Positions 1 to 7,103 of a stretch of DNA of 9,289 nt are shown one piece after another. The number at the start of each line of letters is the position of its first letter. Position 1 is the first letter of the stretch. The notes beneath the pieces were generated by a model, which had not been told where the DNA came from, searched no databases, and saw only the letters and a list, made by a program, of their open reading frames with translations. Source of the DNA: Bacillota bacterium (GTDB lineage: Bacteria; Bacillota; Clostridia; Lachnospirales; Lachnospiraceae); contig JAEZMV010000007.1 of the NCBI GenBank assembly GCA_023414875.1, forward strand, positions 1 through 9,289, written 5' to 3'. A program made the translations under genes and the position numbers.

Positions 1-121
1 GATAAGATATCCCATAGCACAAGCTAGTAAGACCCCTGAGAGACGATCAGGTGGATAGGACAAAGGTGGAAGTGCGGTAACGCATGGAGCTGATTGTTAC
101 TAATAGGTCGAGGGCTTGACC
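1..121 (+). rRNA. 23S ribosomal RNA, 3' end (partial)
   Basis: The first ~120 bases match the conserved 3' end of bacterial 23S rRNA in its Gram-positive form: the AGACCCCTGAGAGACGA stretch, the GGTGGAAGTGCGGTAACGCATG hairpin region and the closing ACTAATAGGTCGAGGGCTTGACC. The gene enters from the left, so only the last part of domain VI is present. The exact mature 3' end (119-122) is estimated by analogy with other Gram-positive 23S genes. No 5S rRNA follows within the window, which is unusual for a 16S-23S-5S operon. Recognition comes from sequence memory, not an alignment. Confidence 0.95.
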
Positions 122-149
122 TAAAAAGGAATTACAGTGGGTATGGAAG

Positions 150-177
150 CTTAGGAAGAGAACTGAAAAGTTCTAAG
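150..177 (+). other. Small GAAA-tetraloop hairpin downstream of 23S rRNA
   Basis: AGAACT (159-164) and AGTTCT (169-174) form a perfect six-pair stem closed by a GAAA tetraloop. CTT (150-152) and AAG (175-177) can extend the stem across an internal bulge. There is no T-tract, so it is not an intrinsic terminator. Its place in the 23S trailer suggests a pre-rRNA structure or RNase III-type processing region, which is inference. Nothing else recognisable lies between 122 and 237; in particular no 5S rRNA. Confidence 0.45.
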
Positions 178-237
178 AAAAGCAAAAGTACTGAATAGGA
201 TGTACATTTTCGTGTGTAGGATTTAGTCAATTTAAAG

Positions 238-270
238 CAGAAAACACCTATAAAGGATTTCTGTTTTTTT
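238..270 (+). terminator. Terminator-like hairpin with T-tract after the 23S gene
   Basis: CAGAAA (238-243) pairs with TTTCTG (258-263). An inner CCT/AGG pairing around ATAA extends the stem, and seven T residues follow (264-270). This is the form of an intrinsic terminator and would end the rRNA transcript. It sits only 6 bases before tRNA-Asn, for which I see no separate promoter, so it may be leaky or act partly as a processing structure. Confidence 0.6.
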
Positions 271-276
271 ATATTT

Positions 277-348
277 TCCTCGATAGCTCAATGGTAGAGC
301 ACACGGCTGTTAACCGTGGGGTTGTAGGTTCGAGCCCTACTCGGGGAG
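277..348 (+). tRNA. tRNA-Asn (anticodon GTT)
   Basis: A complete 72-nt cloverleaf can be folded by eye. The acceptor stem TCCTCGA (277-283) pairs with TCGGGGA (341-347) with one T-G wobble, and the discriminator is G348. The D-arm contains AGCTCAATGGTAGAGC. The anticodon arm is CACGG-CTGTTAA-CCGTG with anticodon GTT at 309-311. The T arm is GTAGG-TTCGAGC-CCTAC. CCA is not encoded. The gene probably depends on read-through from the rRNA operon, since no convincing promoter lies in the 155 bases between the 23S end and the tRNA. Confidence 0.97.
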
Positions 349-422
349 CTAATCTTGATTATGAGTAACATAAAATTAAGATTGGAATAATATTAATATT
401 GATAGAATTTATGTATTCAACC

Positions 423-451
423 TTGACGTATATATGTTGTATTGCTATAAT
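423..451 (+). promoter_or_regulatory. Promoter of tRNA-Cys (extended -10)
   Basis: TTGACG (423-428) and TATAAT (446-451) are separated by exactly 17 bases, and TGC directly precedes the -10 hexamer (443-445), an extended -10 feature. Transcription would start near 458, about 20 bases before tRNA-Cys. This is a near-consensus housekeeping (SigA) promoter, as is usual for a stand-alone tRNA gene. The rest of the 349-477 spacer is AT-rich and shows no other feature. Confidence 0.75.
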
Positions 452-477
452 AAATTAGCTATCAGTAAATTAAATAC

Positions 478-548
478 GGCGACATAGCCAAGCGGTAAGG
501 CGTGGGTCTGCAACACCCTGATCACCAGTTCAAATCTGGTTGTCGCCT
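478..548 (+). tRNA. tRNA-Cys (anticodon GCA)
   Basis: A 71-nt cloverleaf. The acceptor GGCGACA (478-484) pairs perfectly with TGTCGCC (541-547), and the discriminator is T548 (U, as expected for tRNA-Cys). Anticodon GCA is at 510-512 in loop CTGCAAC. The T arm is ACCAG-TTCAAAT-CTGGT. The outermost pair of the anticodon stem is a T-T mismatch (503 and 519), leaving four good pairs. CCA is not encoded. The gene has its own promoter and terminator. The accessory element starts right behind its terminator, so this tRNA locus is the likely integration neighbourhood. Confidence 0.97.
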
Positions 549-560
549 TGATTAGAAGAG

Positions 561-599
561 TCTCTAAACCTTTAAATTACTAAGGTTTAGAGATTTTTT
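561..599 (+). terminator. Intrinsic terminator of tRNA-Cys
   Basis: TCTCTAAACCTT (561-572) is perfectly complementary to AAGGTTTAGAGA (582-593), giving a 12-bp stem with a 9-base loop followed by TTTTTT (594-599). It is a textbook Rho-independent terminator 13 bases after the tRNA. The right arm holds AGAGATT (589-595), a 7-mer that recurs at 7765-7771 just outside the right GGTGCAA repeats; this could be a very short attachment core or chance. Confidence 0.9.
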
Positions 600-614
600 A
601 TTGATAGAATAATT

Positions 615-631
615 GGTGCAAGTAGGTGCAA
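615..631 (+). repeat. Left tandem GGTGCAA repeats (candidate integrase arm site)
   Basis: GGTGCAA occurs twice, at 615-621 and 625-631, with a period of 10 bases, about one helical turn. The pair lies between the integrase relic and the tRNA-Cys terminator. The same heptamer pair in the same orientation recurs at the far edge (7738-7755). Short direct repeats at element ends are typical of arm-type binding sites of lambda- and Tn916-type tyrosine integrases. Assignment to this integrase is inference. Confidence 0.5.
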
Positions 632-684
632 GGCATTTCAATAGCTGAATAACCTTACTTTCGAAAGACTTTTCATCAGTAATG

Positions 685-1740
685 CTAGTCTAAAATCAAG
701 TTTGTCTTGTCATAGGTCTCTGAACGAGGTGTAGCATTCTTCAAATTCCCATTTGTCATGGTAAGTGTTGTATTACCGAGCATTTCTTGTAATTCAGCAT
801 TAGTTACACCATTTTTGTGCATGATAGAAGCGTTAGAAAACCGAAATTTATGTGAAGAACGGTATTCAATATCAAGCTCCTTACAGCATTTCTTAATTCG
901 ACGGTTAAAGGTTCCCGTTGTCAATGGTCTAGAATCCTTGATAAACAGATATTCACTGTCTGGGTTAATAAGCTTTACTTCCTTAAGAATCTGTTTACAT
1001 GCCTTTGTCAAAGGAAGATAAGCATTCCTGCCTCGGTATGACCTTTACAGTACGGAATTATTTCATTCTTATCATTCATAAATGCATGGACATAGATATA
1101 ATCACCCTTAATATCGTCTCATCGAAGGACTTTAAGCTCGCCAATACGAAGTATCATGCAGAAATCAAGTTTGATTGCCAAAGAATACAAGTCGTCTGCT
1201 AGATGGTTCATCACAAGTTTCCGCTCCTTTTCGGAATAGGGAAGCTTATCTTGGGATTCCGGCTTATAAGCGAGTTCACGGTAATTAATATCCTTCAGAT
1301 GATTAAGCTCAACGATTTCATTCTCAATGGCATAATAGATAATACTGTTCATTACACTCTTGATATCATTGAAACGCTTTCTGGTAAGAGCTCTGTTCTT
1401 TGTAATAGAGCGAAAATACTGGATAAACTCCTTTGTCTTAAGCAACTTTAGCGGAGTAGTAGCTATCCAACTGTCTTTGAGGAATGTGTTCCAAAGGAAA
1501 GTATTTTCCCTTATGGTCTTTTTGGTAAGACTGGTTTCCTCGTCCCTCCATATTAACCAAAGTGGTAATAAGTCAGTGAGAGAAGAATTCATTTCTCCGA
1601 AATAAAACTCATAGAGCTTATCGTATAATTCCTTCTCATCCCTCCCTAGTATCTGCTTGGTCTTTCCGCATTCATTTACTTTAGTAAAATAGCGTCCATC
1701 GTTTCGTTGATATAATCGTGTACAGTATCATATTGATGAT
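685..1740 (-). pseudogene. Tyrosine recombinase/integrase, decayed (stop, frameshift, catalytic Tyr lost)
   Basis: Read on the minus strand, pieces of one phage-type integrase appear in order. About 1735-1593 gives an N-terminal part (DGRYFTKVNECGKTKQIL) with no proper start; a second frame here (HDYINETM, ending at TAA 1676-1678) suggests a further frameshift. From 1592 follow the SAM-like core-binding domain and the start of the catalytic domain with catalytic Arg in ILRIGELKVLR. There TGA (1119-1121) stands where this family usually has Trp. Reading continues as DDIKGDYIYVH to about 1020, where a frameshift leads into LPLTKACKQILKEVK. The last part (1011-685) has the HKFR box, but the usual LGH is LGN and the catalytic Tyr of the family's LHYL is replaced (TNGNLKN). 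The gene would have excised and integrated the element. With at least three lesions it is dead. It points leftward, divergent from the defence genes. Confidence 0.9.
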
Positions 1741-1752
1741 AGATATTAAGAT

Positions 1753-1781
1753 TTGACTTGACATGTAAAGAAATGTATAAT
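1753..1781 (+). promoter_or_regulatory. Promoter of the defence gene block
   Basis: TTGACT (1753-1758) and consensus TATAAT (1776-1781) are separated by 17 bases, an excellent SigA-type promoter. A second TTGACA (1758-1763) overlaps the -35 but lies only 12 bases from the -10, so it is less likely to be used. The predicted start near 1788 gives a leader of about 55 bases before the first gene. I see no clear operator or terminator in the leader, so expression looks constitutive as far as the sequence shows. Confidence 0.75.
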
Positions 1782-1828
1782 CATAGAGATTGGTAGAATA
1801 TTTTGGTAAAATAATATAAATAATAAAC

Positions 1829-1836
1829 AGGGGTGG
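1829..1836 (+). promoter_or_regulatory. Ribosome binding site of the GajA-like gene
   Basis: AGGGGTGG lies 6 bases before ATG at 1843. It supports this start over the next in-frame ATG (codon 6), which would remove the first strand of the ATPase fold. Confidence 0.65.
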
Positions 1837-1842
1837 AAACAT

Positions 1843-4002
1843 ATGTTTTTAAATTACATGCAAATAATTAATTATAAAAACCTAAAAAAAAGTAGATTTT
1901 CATTTGTTGAAGGTGTTAATACTATCATAGGGGAGAATGATTCTGGAAAATCTAATGCCATGACGGCATTAAGACTTTTGCTAGATGATACCTATTATTA
2001 CAATACAAAAAGATTAAAAGAAAATGACTTTTCTGATTCGTTATCAAACTGGAAGGGGCATTGGATTATAATTTCAGCTATATTTGGTAAAATCACTTCT
2101 GAGGATAAGCAAACAGAGGTATGTGCTGAAATTATACCAGAAAATGAAGATGAAGATTTCCTTAAATCCTATATTAAAAGTGGTGAAGACAATATAGGGG
2201 TGATTTCACTATTTATTCGTCCACAGAAGTCAATTAGGAAAAAATTAAATGATACGCTTGATTATACAGAGTTTGAAAGAGAACGGAGTAAAATAAAACT
2301 TTCGGATTATGAGTTTTATTTTACAAGCAGGTCGCAAACAGACTTTACTGATGATGACATTTATAAAAAAATCGTGGGAGATTTAGACAATGGAAAATGT
2401 TCTAATCCAGATAAAGATGATGATTCAATTCTCGGATGCAAATTAAACATCTCGGATGTACAAGACCATATATCAGTTGTTTTTATTGATGCATTAAGGG
2501 ATGTTGCAAGTGAATTAAATAAGCCAAAGAATCCAATTAGAAGAATAATCGAGTCTATTGAATCACTGATTAAAGAATCGGAAATTGATGAAATAAGAAC
2601 TGAAATTAAACAACTTAATAAATCCATTTCTGAAGTGGAGCAAGTAGAGATAATTGGGAAAAAAATTAATACAAAATTATTAGATATGATTGGAATGGTA
2701 TATTCTCCGGAAATAATATTGGAATCAGGATTAAAAGAAGATATAAATTCGTTATCAAGATATTTGTTTATGAAGCCGTCAAAACAAAATGATATTGAAT
2801 CCCTTGGATTAGGGCATTTAAATATGATATATATGGCATTAAAAATTGTTGAATATGAAGTAAATAGAACAAGAGAATTAATAAACATAATGATTATTGA
2901 AGAACCAGAAGCTCATATTCATACGCACATTCAACGAACTTTATTTGATAAATTAAAGGTTACAAAAGATTATACACAAATAATAGCAACAACGCATTCT
3001 ACACATTTGTCAGAAGTATCAGATATAAGAAAAGTTAATATACTAAAATGCAAGGAAAATTCGACTATTTCAATGCAGCCAAGTAATGGATTGGACGCAT
3101 TTGGAAGTACAAGACTAAATATGGAGAAGCTAAACTTATCAGAGTGTGTTGAGCGTTATTTAGATGCAAAAAGGTCGGTTCTTCTATTCTCAAAAGGGGT
3201 TATTTTAGTAGAAGGTGACGGTGAGGAAATTCTGATTCCGAATTTAGTTAAAAAAGCATTTGGTTTATCACTTGATGAATTGGGGATAGGGCTGGTTAAT
3301 GTTGGAAGCACCGCATTCGAATATGTAGCAAGTTTATTTAGTAAAAAAAGAATACAGCGTTGTTGTTCGATTATTACAGATGAAGATGTTCAAATTGTAG
3401 ATAAGAACAGTAACTTCTATAAAAGTGAAGCGGAATCACGTGGTAAAAGTAGAAAAATTAAGTTGGAAGATTTATACAAAACAAATCCATGGGTTAATAC
3501 TTTTTATGCGCCACATACTTTAGAAATTGACTTTGCTTTATCTAATGATAAAAATAATATTAAGTATATTGATAATGTTTTAGAAATCAATTACTCAAAG
3601 GAAGAAACAATCAAAAATCATAAAGATAAGCTGAGGGGAGCAGATTCAGATTGTGCTAATACTGTTTTAACTTTAGCCAGAGACATGGGGAAAGGATGGT
3701 ATGCTACAGTTTTGTCAAATGCTATTGGTATTGCAGTTTCTATTCCTGAATATATTTTAGCTGCGATCGCTTTTTCTTGCCAAGAACTAATCAATATAGA
3801 AATCGTAATAAAAATCATAGAATATTCGTTAACAGGATATGAAGATGAAGAAGTTGAGGTGGTTAATAATTTGCTACAAGCAGCCAAAACGTTGGAAGAT
3901 AAAAAGGAGTGCATTAACGAATTTAGGGAAGAATATCCTTCTGATGTAGTAACTCTCTTTTGTAATCAGCTTGATAAGTATTGTGGAAGTTGGTGTGATT
4001 AG
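1843..4002 (+). CDS. gajA: OLD-family ATPase/TOPRIM endonuclease, GajA-like (Gabija)
   Basis: This 719-aa protein belongs to the overcoming-lysogenization-defect (OLD) nucleases. The ABC-type ATPase half has Walker A GENDSGKS (residues 30-37), a signature-like LGLGHLN (about 325-331), Walker B IIEEPEAH (351-358) and the switch His in ATTHSTH (H385). A helical, coiled-coil-prone stretch (about 225-280) interrupts it. The TOPRIM nuclease half starts at ILVEGDGEE (metal-binding Glu457) and has the acidic TDED motif (D513, D515), then the OLD-typical HTLEIDFAL and GWYATVL...IPEYI segments. In Gabija, GajA is a site-specific DNA nickase held inactive by nucleotides and released when phage replication depletes them. 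It is longer than the roughly 580 aa of the studied Bacillus GajA. The immediate neighbour is a UvrD-like helicase overlapping by one base, which defines the class 2 OLD pairing. All motifs seem intact. A different OLD-helicase system is the main alternative. Confidence 0.87.
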   Translation: MFLNYMQIINYKNLKKSRFSFVEGVNTIIGENDSGKSNAMTALRLLLDDTYYYNTKRLKENDFSDSLSNWKGHWIIISAIFGKITSEDKQTEVCAEIIPENEDEDFLKSYIKSGEDNIGVISLFIRPQKSIRKKLNDTLDYTEFERERSKIKLSDYEFYFTSRSQTDFTDDDIYKKIVGDLDNGKCSNPDKDDDSILGCKLNISDVQDHISVVFIDALRDVASELNKPKNPIRRIIESIESLIKESEIDEIRTEIKQLNKSISEVEQVEIIGKKINTKLLDMIGMVYSPEIILESGLKEDINSLSRYLFMKPSKQNDIESLGLGHLNMIYMALKIVEYEVNRTRELINIMIIEEPEAHIHTHIQRTLFDKLKVTKDYTQIIATTHSTHLSEVSDIRKVNILKCKENSTISMQPSNGLDAFGSTRLNMEKLNLSECVERYLDAKRSVLLFSKGVILVEGDGEEILIPNLVKKAFGLSLDELGIGLVNVGSTAFEYVASLFSKKRIQRCCSIITDEDVQIVDKNSNFYKSEAESRGKSRKIKLEDLYKTNPWVNTFYAPHTLEIDFALSNDKNNIKYIDNVLEINYSKEETIKNHKDKLRGADSDCANTVLTLARDMGKGWYATVLSNAIGIAVSIPEYILAAIAFSCQELINIEIVIKIIEYSLTGYEDEEVEVVNNLLQAAKTLEDKKECINEFREEYPSDVVTLFCNQLDKYCGSWCD

Positions 4003-5732
4003 TGGGAGCTATAGATTTTATCAAACAACTTAATGAGCAGCAGAGGGCAGTATGTATTGAAGAAAAAAATATAGTTCTAAAAGCTTGCCCAGGGAGTGGA
4101 AAAACGAGAACATTAACATATAAATTAGCATATTTAGTTTGTAAATACGAAACGTCAAAAAAATTAAACATAGCAATTACATATACAAATAGAGCGGCAG
4201 ATGAAATAAAAGAACGTTTAGAAAAATTAGAGATTCAAGATGAAAAAGTTTGGACAGGAACAATTCATCAATTTTGTCTTGAGTATATAATACGCCCTTA
4301 TTCTATGTATAGTGATAGATTAAAAAAAGGATATCATATTATCGATGAGTACATAAAGGAACAGTATCTTAGGGAAGTTGTGAATAAATTAGATATAGAT
4401 ATTGGTTATAACAATCCCCTAAATTATCCCAATGTAAAAGAAGCATATACAACAAAATTGTTAAATAATAAAGAAATTGATTTTGATGATATACTTCTTA
4501 TCTCCGCTGAATTGATTGGTCAGAATGATTTTATATGTGATAATATTGCCGGAATAATAAGAACGATATTAGTTGATGAGTATCAGGATACTAACGAATT
4601 ACAATATAATATTTTAAGTAAAATAGTACGCCAGAATAAAAACATTATAATAACCTTTGTTGGGGATATTGATCAAGCCATATATGGTGGACTAGGAGGA
4701 AAGGCCAAGTCTAGGCATGAACTAGAATTAGACTTTGGGGTATCTTTTGTAGAAAGAAAATTAGCTGGTTGCTATAGAAGTACACAGCGAATAGTTGATT
4801 ATTATATGAATTATCAGCTTCAAGCTTCATCAATATTTGCTGTTTCAGATATAAAAGATGAAAGTGGCATTATAAGTTATAATAGGACAGTAATGGAGAG
4901 AGATTTGCTTGGTAGCATTGCAGATATTGTAATACGCGAAATAAATGAAGGCATTCCAGAAAGTGAAATATGTATCATTGCACCGCAATGGTGGTTACTA
5001 TTTCCACTTGGTAAGCAAATGAAGACTCTTTTACCAAATGTGAAATTTGATGCTCCAGATGTTACTCCGATCAAGTATGACCCAATGAATGTTTTTTATT
5101 TAATTTCAAGATTGGTTTTCACAGAAGCGGGTTCGAATACGTGGATGCGAAAAAGAATTGCTAATGAAATAATATGTTTTTTGGTGGAAGATTATAAAAT
5201 CCATTTACCTAGTAATATCGATAGTTTTAGAATTTTAAAGATTATTAATGAATCAAAGGAGACAGATTTAGATGGTATAGCATGTTTACAAAATTCAGTA
5301 CTGAAGTTGTTCAGAACATTATCAGTGGATTTAAAAATAGAGATACAGCTTTCAAAAGCTTATGACGACTTCATTAATAAGATTCAAGAGAGGGTTAAAA
5401 AATATCACTTATCTACTGAAAGTGATTTATTTAATCAGTGTTTTAAAGAAAAAGAAGGTGTGGTTATAAATACTTTCCACGGGGTGAAAGGTGAAGAATA
5501 TAATACAGTAATTGCGTTTGGTATATTAAATGGATATATTCCCCACTGGGACACTATATGTAATAAGTCGCATCAGTATAGAGAAGAAGAAACAAAAAAG
5601 TTACTATATGTTGTTTGTTCCCGTGCTAAAAAGAAACTTTATCTTTTTTCTGAGAAAGGTAGAACGACAAAAAAAGGAGATGCACTTTCACCAACAAATG
5701 AAATTATTCAAGTTGATTTCGCTTATGATTAA
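4002..5732 (+). CDS. gajB: UvrD/PcrA-like superfamily 1 helicase, GajB-like (Gabija)
   Basis: This 576-aa protein shows the SF1A helicase motifs in order: Q-motif LNEQQRA (10-16), Walker A ACPGSGKT (28-35), motif Ia TYTNRAADEIKERL, motif II VDEYQD (191-196), motif III FVGDIDQAIYGG, motif IV GCYRST, motif V NTFHGVKGEEY (490-500) and motif VI YVVCSRAKKKLYLF with Arg541. In Gabija the GajB ATPase/helicase assembles with the GajA tetramer and is thought to respond to DNA ends made during infection. The start is GTG at 4002, whose G is the last base of the upstream TAG; no ATG precedes Walker A, so this start is forced. Only a weak GGAAG (3985-3989) lies upstream, so translation is probably coupled to gajA. 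It is somewhat longer than the roughly 490-500 aa of the studied GajB, but shorter than housekeeping PcrA/UvrD (over 700 aa). Confidence 0.87.
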   Translation: MGAIDFIKQLNEQQRAVCIEEKNIVLKACPGSGKTRTLTYKLAYLVCKYETSKKLNIAITYTNRAADEIKERLEKLEIQDEKVWTGTIHQFCLEYIIRPYSMYSDRLKKGYHIIDEYIKEQYLREVVNKLDIDIGYNNPLNYPNVKEAYTTKLLNNKEIDFDDILLISAELIGQNDFICDNIAGIIRTILVDEYQDTNELQYNILSKIVRQNKNIIITFVGDIDQAIYGGLGGKAKSRHELELDFGVSFVERKLAGCYRSTQRIVDYYMNYQLQASSIFAVSDIKDESGIISYNRTVMERDLLGSIADIVIREINEGIPESEICIIAPQWWLLFPLGKQMKTLLPNVKFDAPDVTPIKYDPMNVFYLISRLVFTEAGSNTWMRKRIANEIICFLVEDYKIHLPSNIDSFRILKIINESKETDLDGIACLQNSVLKLFRTLSVDLKIEIQLSKAYDDFINKIQERVKKYHLSTESDLFNQCFKEKEGVVINTFHGVKGEEYNTVIAFGILNGYIPHWDTICNKSHQYREEETKKLLYVVCSRAKKKLYLFSEKGRTTKKGDALSPTNEIIQVDFAYD

Positions 5733-5772
5733 CATTGAAAGCGGAAATTATTGATATAAAAGGAGTTAAAAT

Positions 5773-7029
5773 ATGAAAGACAATAATATTGATGAGAATC
5801 ATGATAATTGCTATACAAAATTGGCATGTGAATTATTAACAGAGATTTCTAAAATATATTGGGGGAAAATGTATCAATACATAAAAGATAATCGAATTGA
5901 CTTGGAGACAGTGAATTGCTTTATTATTAATCCAGAAAAAATGGTCTTGTATTTTAGCAAGAAATATCTTGCTATTGAGTATGTGGGAAATCCTATGAAA
6001 AAAGAAATTGAAGAGGTTTCTAAAAGAGAAATTCTAATAAGGGATTATTCTAAGGATGATTTTGATACAAGACAATTTATAAATAAAATAGTTGGATTTG
6101 ATTTTGATTATTCCAGCGGAATATCATTGCCCTTATTTACTGGAGTATATGAAGACCTTATTATACCAACAAACTCAGGTTTTGATAAATTGGCTGACTT
6201 AAGATGGAACTTCGCCGCACAAGATAGTGTTTTTGGTATAAATGTACAGGGTTTGGATATTGCAGATAACCAGTTTGTTAGGCTAATTAACTGTACGTTT
6301 TTTGATTGTAATGGTAGTGATCTAAAGACAAGAACTATAAAATGGATTGATTTTATTCCACTGCAATATAATGATACACTAGAAGGGGAGTATGACCAAT
6401 TTCAAATTAATCTAAATCCATACTATGATTATTGGATGCATGATATGCGTTATCAGTACTCAGTACCAGATGATTACAAGTATGAAAAACTTCCAAAGAT
6501 TAATAGATTTATAGAAATATATGGTGATTCTAATAACGCTGAAACAGATATTACATCGTTTTTAGATAAAAAAGAAAATTTGTTTATAATGAGTATGGCT
6601 TTTACCGGTATTAATGTTTTTGGACAAATTGAATGTGAATGGCAAAGTGAAAAAAGAGATAGTATCAGACCGGATTTCTTTGTAATAAGAGCAAATGGAT
6701 ATGCAGATATCGTCGAGTTTAAATTACCAAATATTAAAGGGAATACTGTTGTAGGCCGCTCAAACCGTGAACAATTTTCTTCTCAAATACATTCCTATAT
6801 AGCGCAAACACGTGTGTACAAGTATTATTTTGAAGACCCTAACAATAGAAAGTGGTTTGAAGAAAGGTATAAGTTCAAGGTTTATAACCCTAAAAGATAT
6901 TTGGTAATAGGTCGAAGATATGATTTTGAATCTGAGGTTTGGATGGAGATTAAAGCTGAATATGCGGACCTTGAAATAATTACATATGATGACTTGATAG
7001 ATACAGTAGTAACGCAATTTTACATGTAA
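5773..7029 (+). CDS. Shedu-like (DUF4263) PD-(D/E)XK nuclease with unknown N-terminal region
   Basis: This 418-aa protein begins at ATG 5773 with AAAGGAG (5758-5764) 8 bases upstream, 40 bp after the helicase gene, so it is probably co-transcribed. The C-terminal part resembles Shedu SduA/DUF4263. An ETDITSFLDKKENLFIM segment (about 257-273) matches the family's conserved 'E...fL..n..l' entry. RPDFFV (catalytic-type Asp301) and VEFKLP (Glu315, Lys317) then form a PD-(D/E)XK core, followed by a helix with Gln338 and Gln345 (SQIHSYIAQTRVY) and the strand RYLVIGR. Shedu proteins are DNA nucleases that defend against phages and normally act alone. The first ~250 residues match no domain I recognise; variable N-terminal regions are common in Shedu proteins and are thought to set activation. 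Co-location with a Gabija pair is the notable point. Nuclease fold likely; Shedu assignment moderately sure. Confidence 0.75.
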   Translation: MKDNNIDENHDNCYTKLACELLTEISKIYWGKMYQYIKDNRIDLETVNCFIINPEKMVLYFSKKYLAIEYVGNPMKKEIEEVSKREILIRDYSKDDFDTRQFINKIVGFDFDYSSGISLPLFTGVYEDLIIPTNSGFDKLADLRWNFAAQDSVFGINVQGLDIADNQFVRLINCTFFDCNGSDLKTRTIKWIDFIPLQYNDTLEGEYDQFQINLNPYYDYWMHDMRYQYSVPDDYKYEKLPKINRFIEIYGDSNNAETDITSFLDKKENLFIMSMAFTGINVFGQIECEWQSEKRDSIRPDFFVIRANGYADIVEFKLPNIKGNTVVGRSNREQFSSQIHSYIAQTRVYKYYFEDPNNRKWFEERYKFKVYNPKRYLVIGRRYDFESEVWMEIKAEYADLEIITYDDLIDTVVTQFYM

Positions 7030-7089
7030 AGATATAGTAATATAGTTTTAACGCTTAGATTTGAGATTTTTGTTGTAAAAATTTATACT

Positions 7090-7098
7090 AAAGGATGG
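7090..7098 (+). promoter_or_regulatory. Ribosome binding site deciding the start of the membrane protein gene
   Basis: AAAGGATGG precedes two possible starts. ATG 7095 lies inside this sequence and would have no proper Shine-Dalgarno spacing. ATG 7104 has AGGA (7092-7095) 8 bases upstream. The second start is therefore preferred. Confidence 0.6.
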
Positions 7099-7103
7099 AA
7101 GTA

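Noticed and set aside
658..667. Perfect 10-bp palindrome CTTTCGAAAG downstream of the integrase relic.
   Set aside because: It has no loop and no T-tract and is too short for a terminator; it could be a binding site but nothing supports that.
758..1605. Plus-strand open frames opposite the integrase relic (67-87 codons).
   Set aside because: The minus strand explains the region as a decayed integrase; the plus-strand peptides show no family resemblance.
2361..2888. Long open frame on the minus strand inside the GajA-like gene (175 codons).
   Set aside because: It is a shadow frame of a well-supported ATPase gene, with no ribosome site or recognisable motif.
7061..7089. TTGAGA and TATACT with 17-base spacing before the membrane protein gene.
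   Set aside because: Spacing and hexamers are good, but transcription would start near 7096, downstream of the Shine-Dalgarno and only about 8 bases before ATG 7104. This would give a nearly leaderless message in an AT-rich gap where such matches occur by chance.
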